Below are positions 62,865-64,000 of a stretch of 64,000 nucleotides of DNA, in pieces. The notes under the pieces were generated by a model, which ran no database searches, was not told where the DNA came from, and saw nothing but the letters and a program-made list of their open reading frames with translations. The DNA is from CAWIOX01 sp963837775 (GTDB taxonomy: Bacteria > Pseudomonadota > Gammaproteobacteria > Burkholderiales > Burkholderiaceae_D): contig CAWIOX010000002.1 of the NCBI GenBank assembly GCA_963837775.1, forward strand, positions 1 through 64,000, given 5' to 3'. Position numbers and translations under genes: made by a program. How positions within the stretch are numbered: the stretch's first letter is position 1; each line of letters begins with the position of its first letter.

Positions 62865-64000
62865 TCAGATCTTGGCCGAGGTCAGCGCCGCGCTGCCCCA
62901 GGTGGTGCGCCAGCGGGTCTTGACCATCGACAGGCCGAGCAGGGCGACGATCGCCAGCGAAGCGAAGATGGTCAGGCCCAGCTGATAGCTGCCGGTCAGT
63001 TGCTTCGAATAGCCGAGGCTGGACGCCAGGTAAAAGCCGCCGATGCCGCCGGCCATGCCGACCAGGCCGGTCATCACGCCGATTTCCTTGCGGAAGCGTT
63101 GCGGCACCAGCTGGAACACCGCGCCGTTGCCGGTGCCCAGCGCCAGCATCGCCAAGGTGAACACGATGACGGCCGAGACCGCAGACGGCAGGCCGAAGCT
63201 GGCGATCAGCAGGAAGATTGCCGCCAGCACATACATGAACGACAAGGCCTTGATGCCGCCGATGCGGTCGGCCAGGCGGCCACCCATCGGGCGCACCAAT
63301 GAGCCGGCGAACACGCAGGCGGCGGTGAAATACCCTGCAGTCACCGGCGACAGGCCGTACTGGCTGTTGAAATAAATTGCGAGCGACGATGCCAGGCCGG
63401 AGAAGCCGCCGAAGGTGACGCTGTAAAAGAACATGAACCACCATGCATCCTTGTCTTTCAGGATGTGCAGATACTCGACCAGCGACTTGGCCGGCGGCGC
63501 CGATGGCGCATCCTTGGCGTAGATCATATACACCGCCAATGCCACGCCCAATGGAATCAGCGCCAGGCCAAACACGTTTTGCCAGCCGTAGGCGATCGCC
63601 AGCGACGGTGCAAACAGCGCGGCGAATGCAGTGCCGGAGTTGCCGGCGCCGGCGATGCCGAGCGCGGTGCCCTGATGCTCGGGCGGATACCAGCGCGATG
63701 CCAGCGGCAGCGCCACCGCGAAAGCGGCGCCCGCCACGCCCAAAATGACGCCCAGTATCAGCAGGCTCTGGTAATGACTCAGGTCACCCAGCCAGGCCCA
63801 GGTCAGTCCGGCGATCACGATCAACTGGCCGATCAGGCCGGCTTTCTTCGGTTTCAGGTGGTCGACCAGCACCCCCATCACGATGCGCAACAGCGCGCCG
63901 GCCAGCAAAGGGGTGGCGACCATCAAGCCTTTTTGTGCGGCCGACAGGCCCAGGTCCTTGGCAATCAGGATCGCGAGCGGCCCGAGCAGGACCCAGACCA
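62865..64000 (-). CDS. nasA: Nitrate/nitrite MFS transporter, NarK/NasA type (5' end outside the window)
   Basis: Inner-membrane nitrate or nitrite carrier of the major facilitator superfamily. The coding frame runs off the window edge, so the N-terminal part (one or two helices) is missing; 378 residues are visible with about ten membrane segments. Both nitrate signatures are present: GTALGIAGAGNSGTAFAALF (first NS motif, with GN) and MTGLVGMAGGIGGFYLASSL (second). The substrate arginine region LLRIVMGVLVDHLKPKK is also visible. It lies 149 bp upstream of the kinase fusion gene on the same strand, so probably one operon. It is a second nitrate uptake route beside nrtABD. Confidence 0.92.
   Translation of the reverse strand, partial: VWVLLGPLAILIAKDLGLSAAQKGLMVATPLLAGALLRIVMGVLVDHLKPKKAGLIGQLIVIAGLTWAWLGDLSHYQSLLILGVILGVAGAAFAVALPLASRWYPPEHQGTALGIAGAGNSGTAFAALFAPSLAIAYGWQNVFGLALIPLGVALAVYMIYAKDAPSAPPAKSLVEYLHILKDKDAWWFMFFYSVTFGGFSGLASSLAIYFNSQYGLSPVTAGYFTAACVFAGSLVRPMGGRLADRIGGIKALSFMYVLAAIFLLIASFGLPSAVSAVIVFTLAMLALGTGNGAVFQLVPQRFRKEIGVMTGLVGMAGGIGGFYLASSLGYSKQLTGSYQLGLTIFASLAIVALLGLSMVKTRWRTTWGSAALTSAKI

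Overview
The window is a chromosomal segment of a moderately high-GC (roughly 60 percent by eye) proteobacterium. The gene families (an ssuEADCBF sulfonate operon with its molbindin-like last gene, cysTWA plus a CysB-type regulator, the malic enzyme-phosphotransacetylase fusion, a DctSR/DctPQM TRAP system, NasT-controlled nitrate uptake) and the linkage ogt-xerD, ybaK-plsY and tsaD point to the Betaproteobacteria, order Burkholderiales, most like Oxalobacteraceae (Herbaspirillum/Collimonas/Herminiimonas type). The species cannot be named from this sequence alone. No rRNA, tRNA, CRISPR array or intact prophage was seen.

Layout. 0.2-3.9 kb: AEC carrier, LemA and an M48 membrane peptidase. 4-10.7 kb: acyl-CoA thioesterase, then a 5-oxoproline module (MarR-like regulator, fused 5-oxoprolinase, and divergently the two-subunit DUF969/DUF979 carrier). 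10.8-18.3 kb: an accessory segment bounded by inverted, IS21-like terminal sequences, holding an EamA exporter with a LysR regulator and a second LysR regulator divergent from an operon of three tandem RraA-type aldolase/decarboxylase paralogues, an aminotransferase and an alpha/beta hydrolase. 18.3-24.2 kb: a palindromic element, MarC, MaeB, a periplasmic amino-acid binding protein and a DAACS symporter. 24.9-40.8 kb: a sulfur region (sbp, ssuEADCBF, transsulfuration pair, cysTWA, CysB-like regulator), interrupted at 34.3-36.4 kb by a gene-poor, TCGA-rich tract that ends in an integron attC-like site. 40.9-46.9 kb: DctR/DctS and the DctPQM TRAP transporter. 47-54.7 kb: housekeeping genes (ogt, xerD, wrbA, a phosphodiesterase-like protein, ybaK, plsY, a histidine phosphatase, an isolated livM, tsaD). 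54.8-64 kb: nitrate acquisition (nasT, nrtA-nrtB-nrtD, a chemoreceptor, a PP2C-Ser/Thr kinase fusion, and a nitrate MFS carrier cut by the window edge).

The best regulatory signal lies between nasT and nrtA. A near-perfect sigma-54 promoter is followed, almost at the predicted transcription start, by two hairpins with six-base loops (AACGAT and AACGGC) that match the ANTAR target rule, then by an intrinsic terminator just before nrtA. An NtrC-like dyad lies upstream. This implies two-step control: nitrogen limitation starts transcription and NasT lets it read through into the transporter genes.

Two dispersed repeat families are visible. One is a 70-85 bp intergenic element with the core TTGCCGCACGGTTTCATTGG (five copies). 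The other is a two-hairpin REP-like element with compensatory base changes, found twice, each time directly before the start codon of a downstream operon gene.

At least 13 genes carry single-base frame disruptions, most of them net +1, with both halves still well conserved. This is more likely residual sequencing or assembly error than mass pseudogene formation, and such genes are annotated over their full reconstructed extent.
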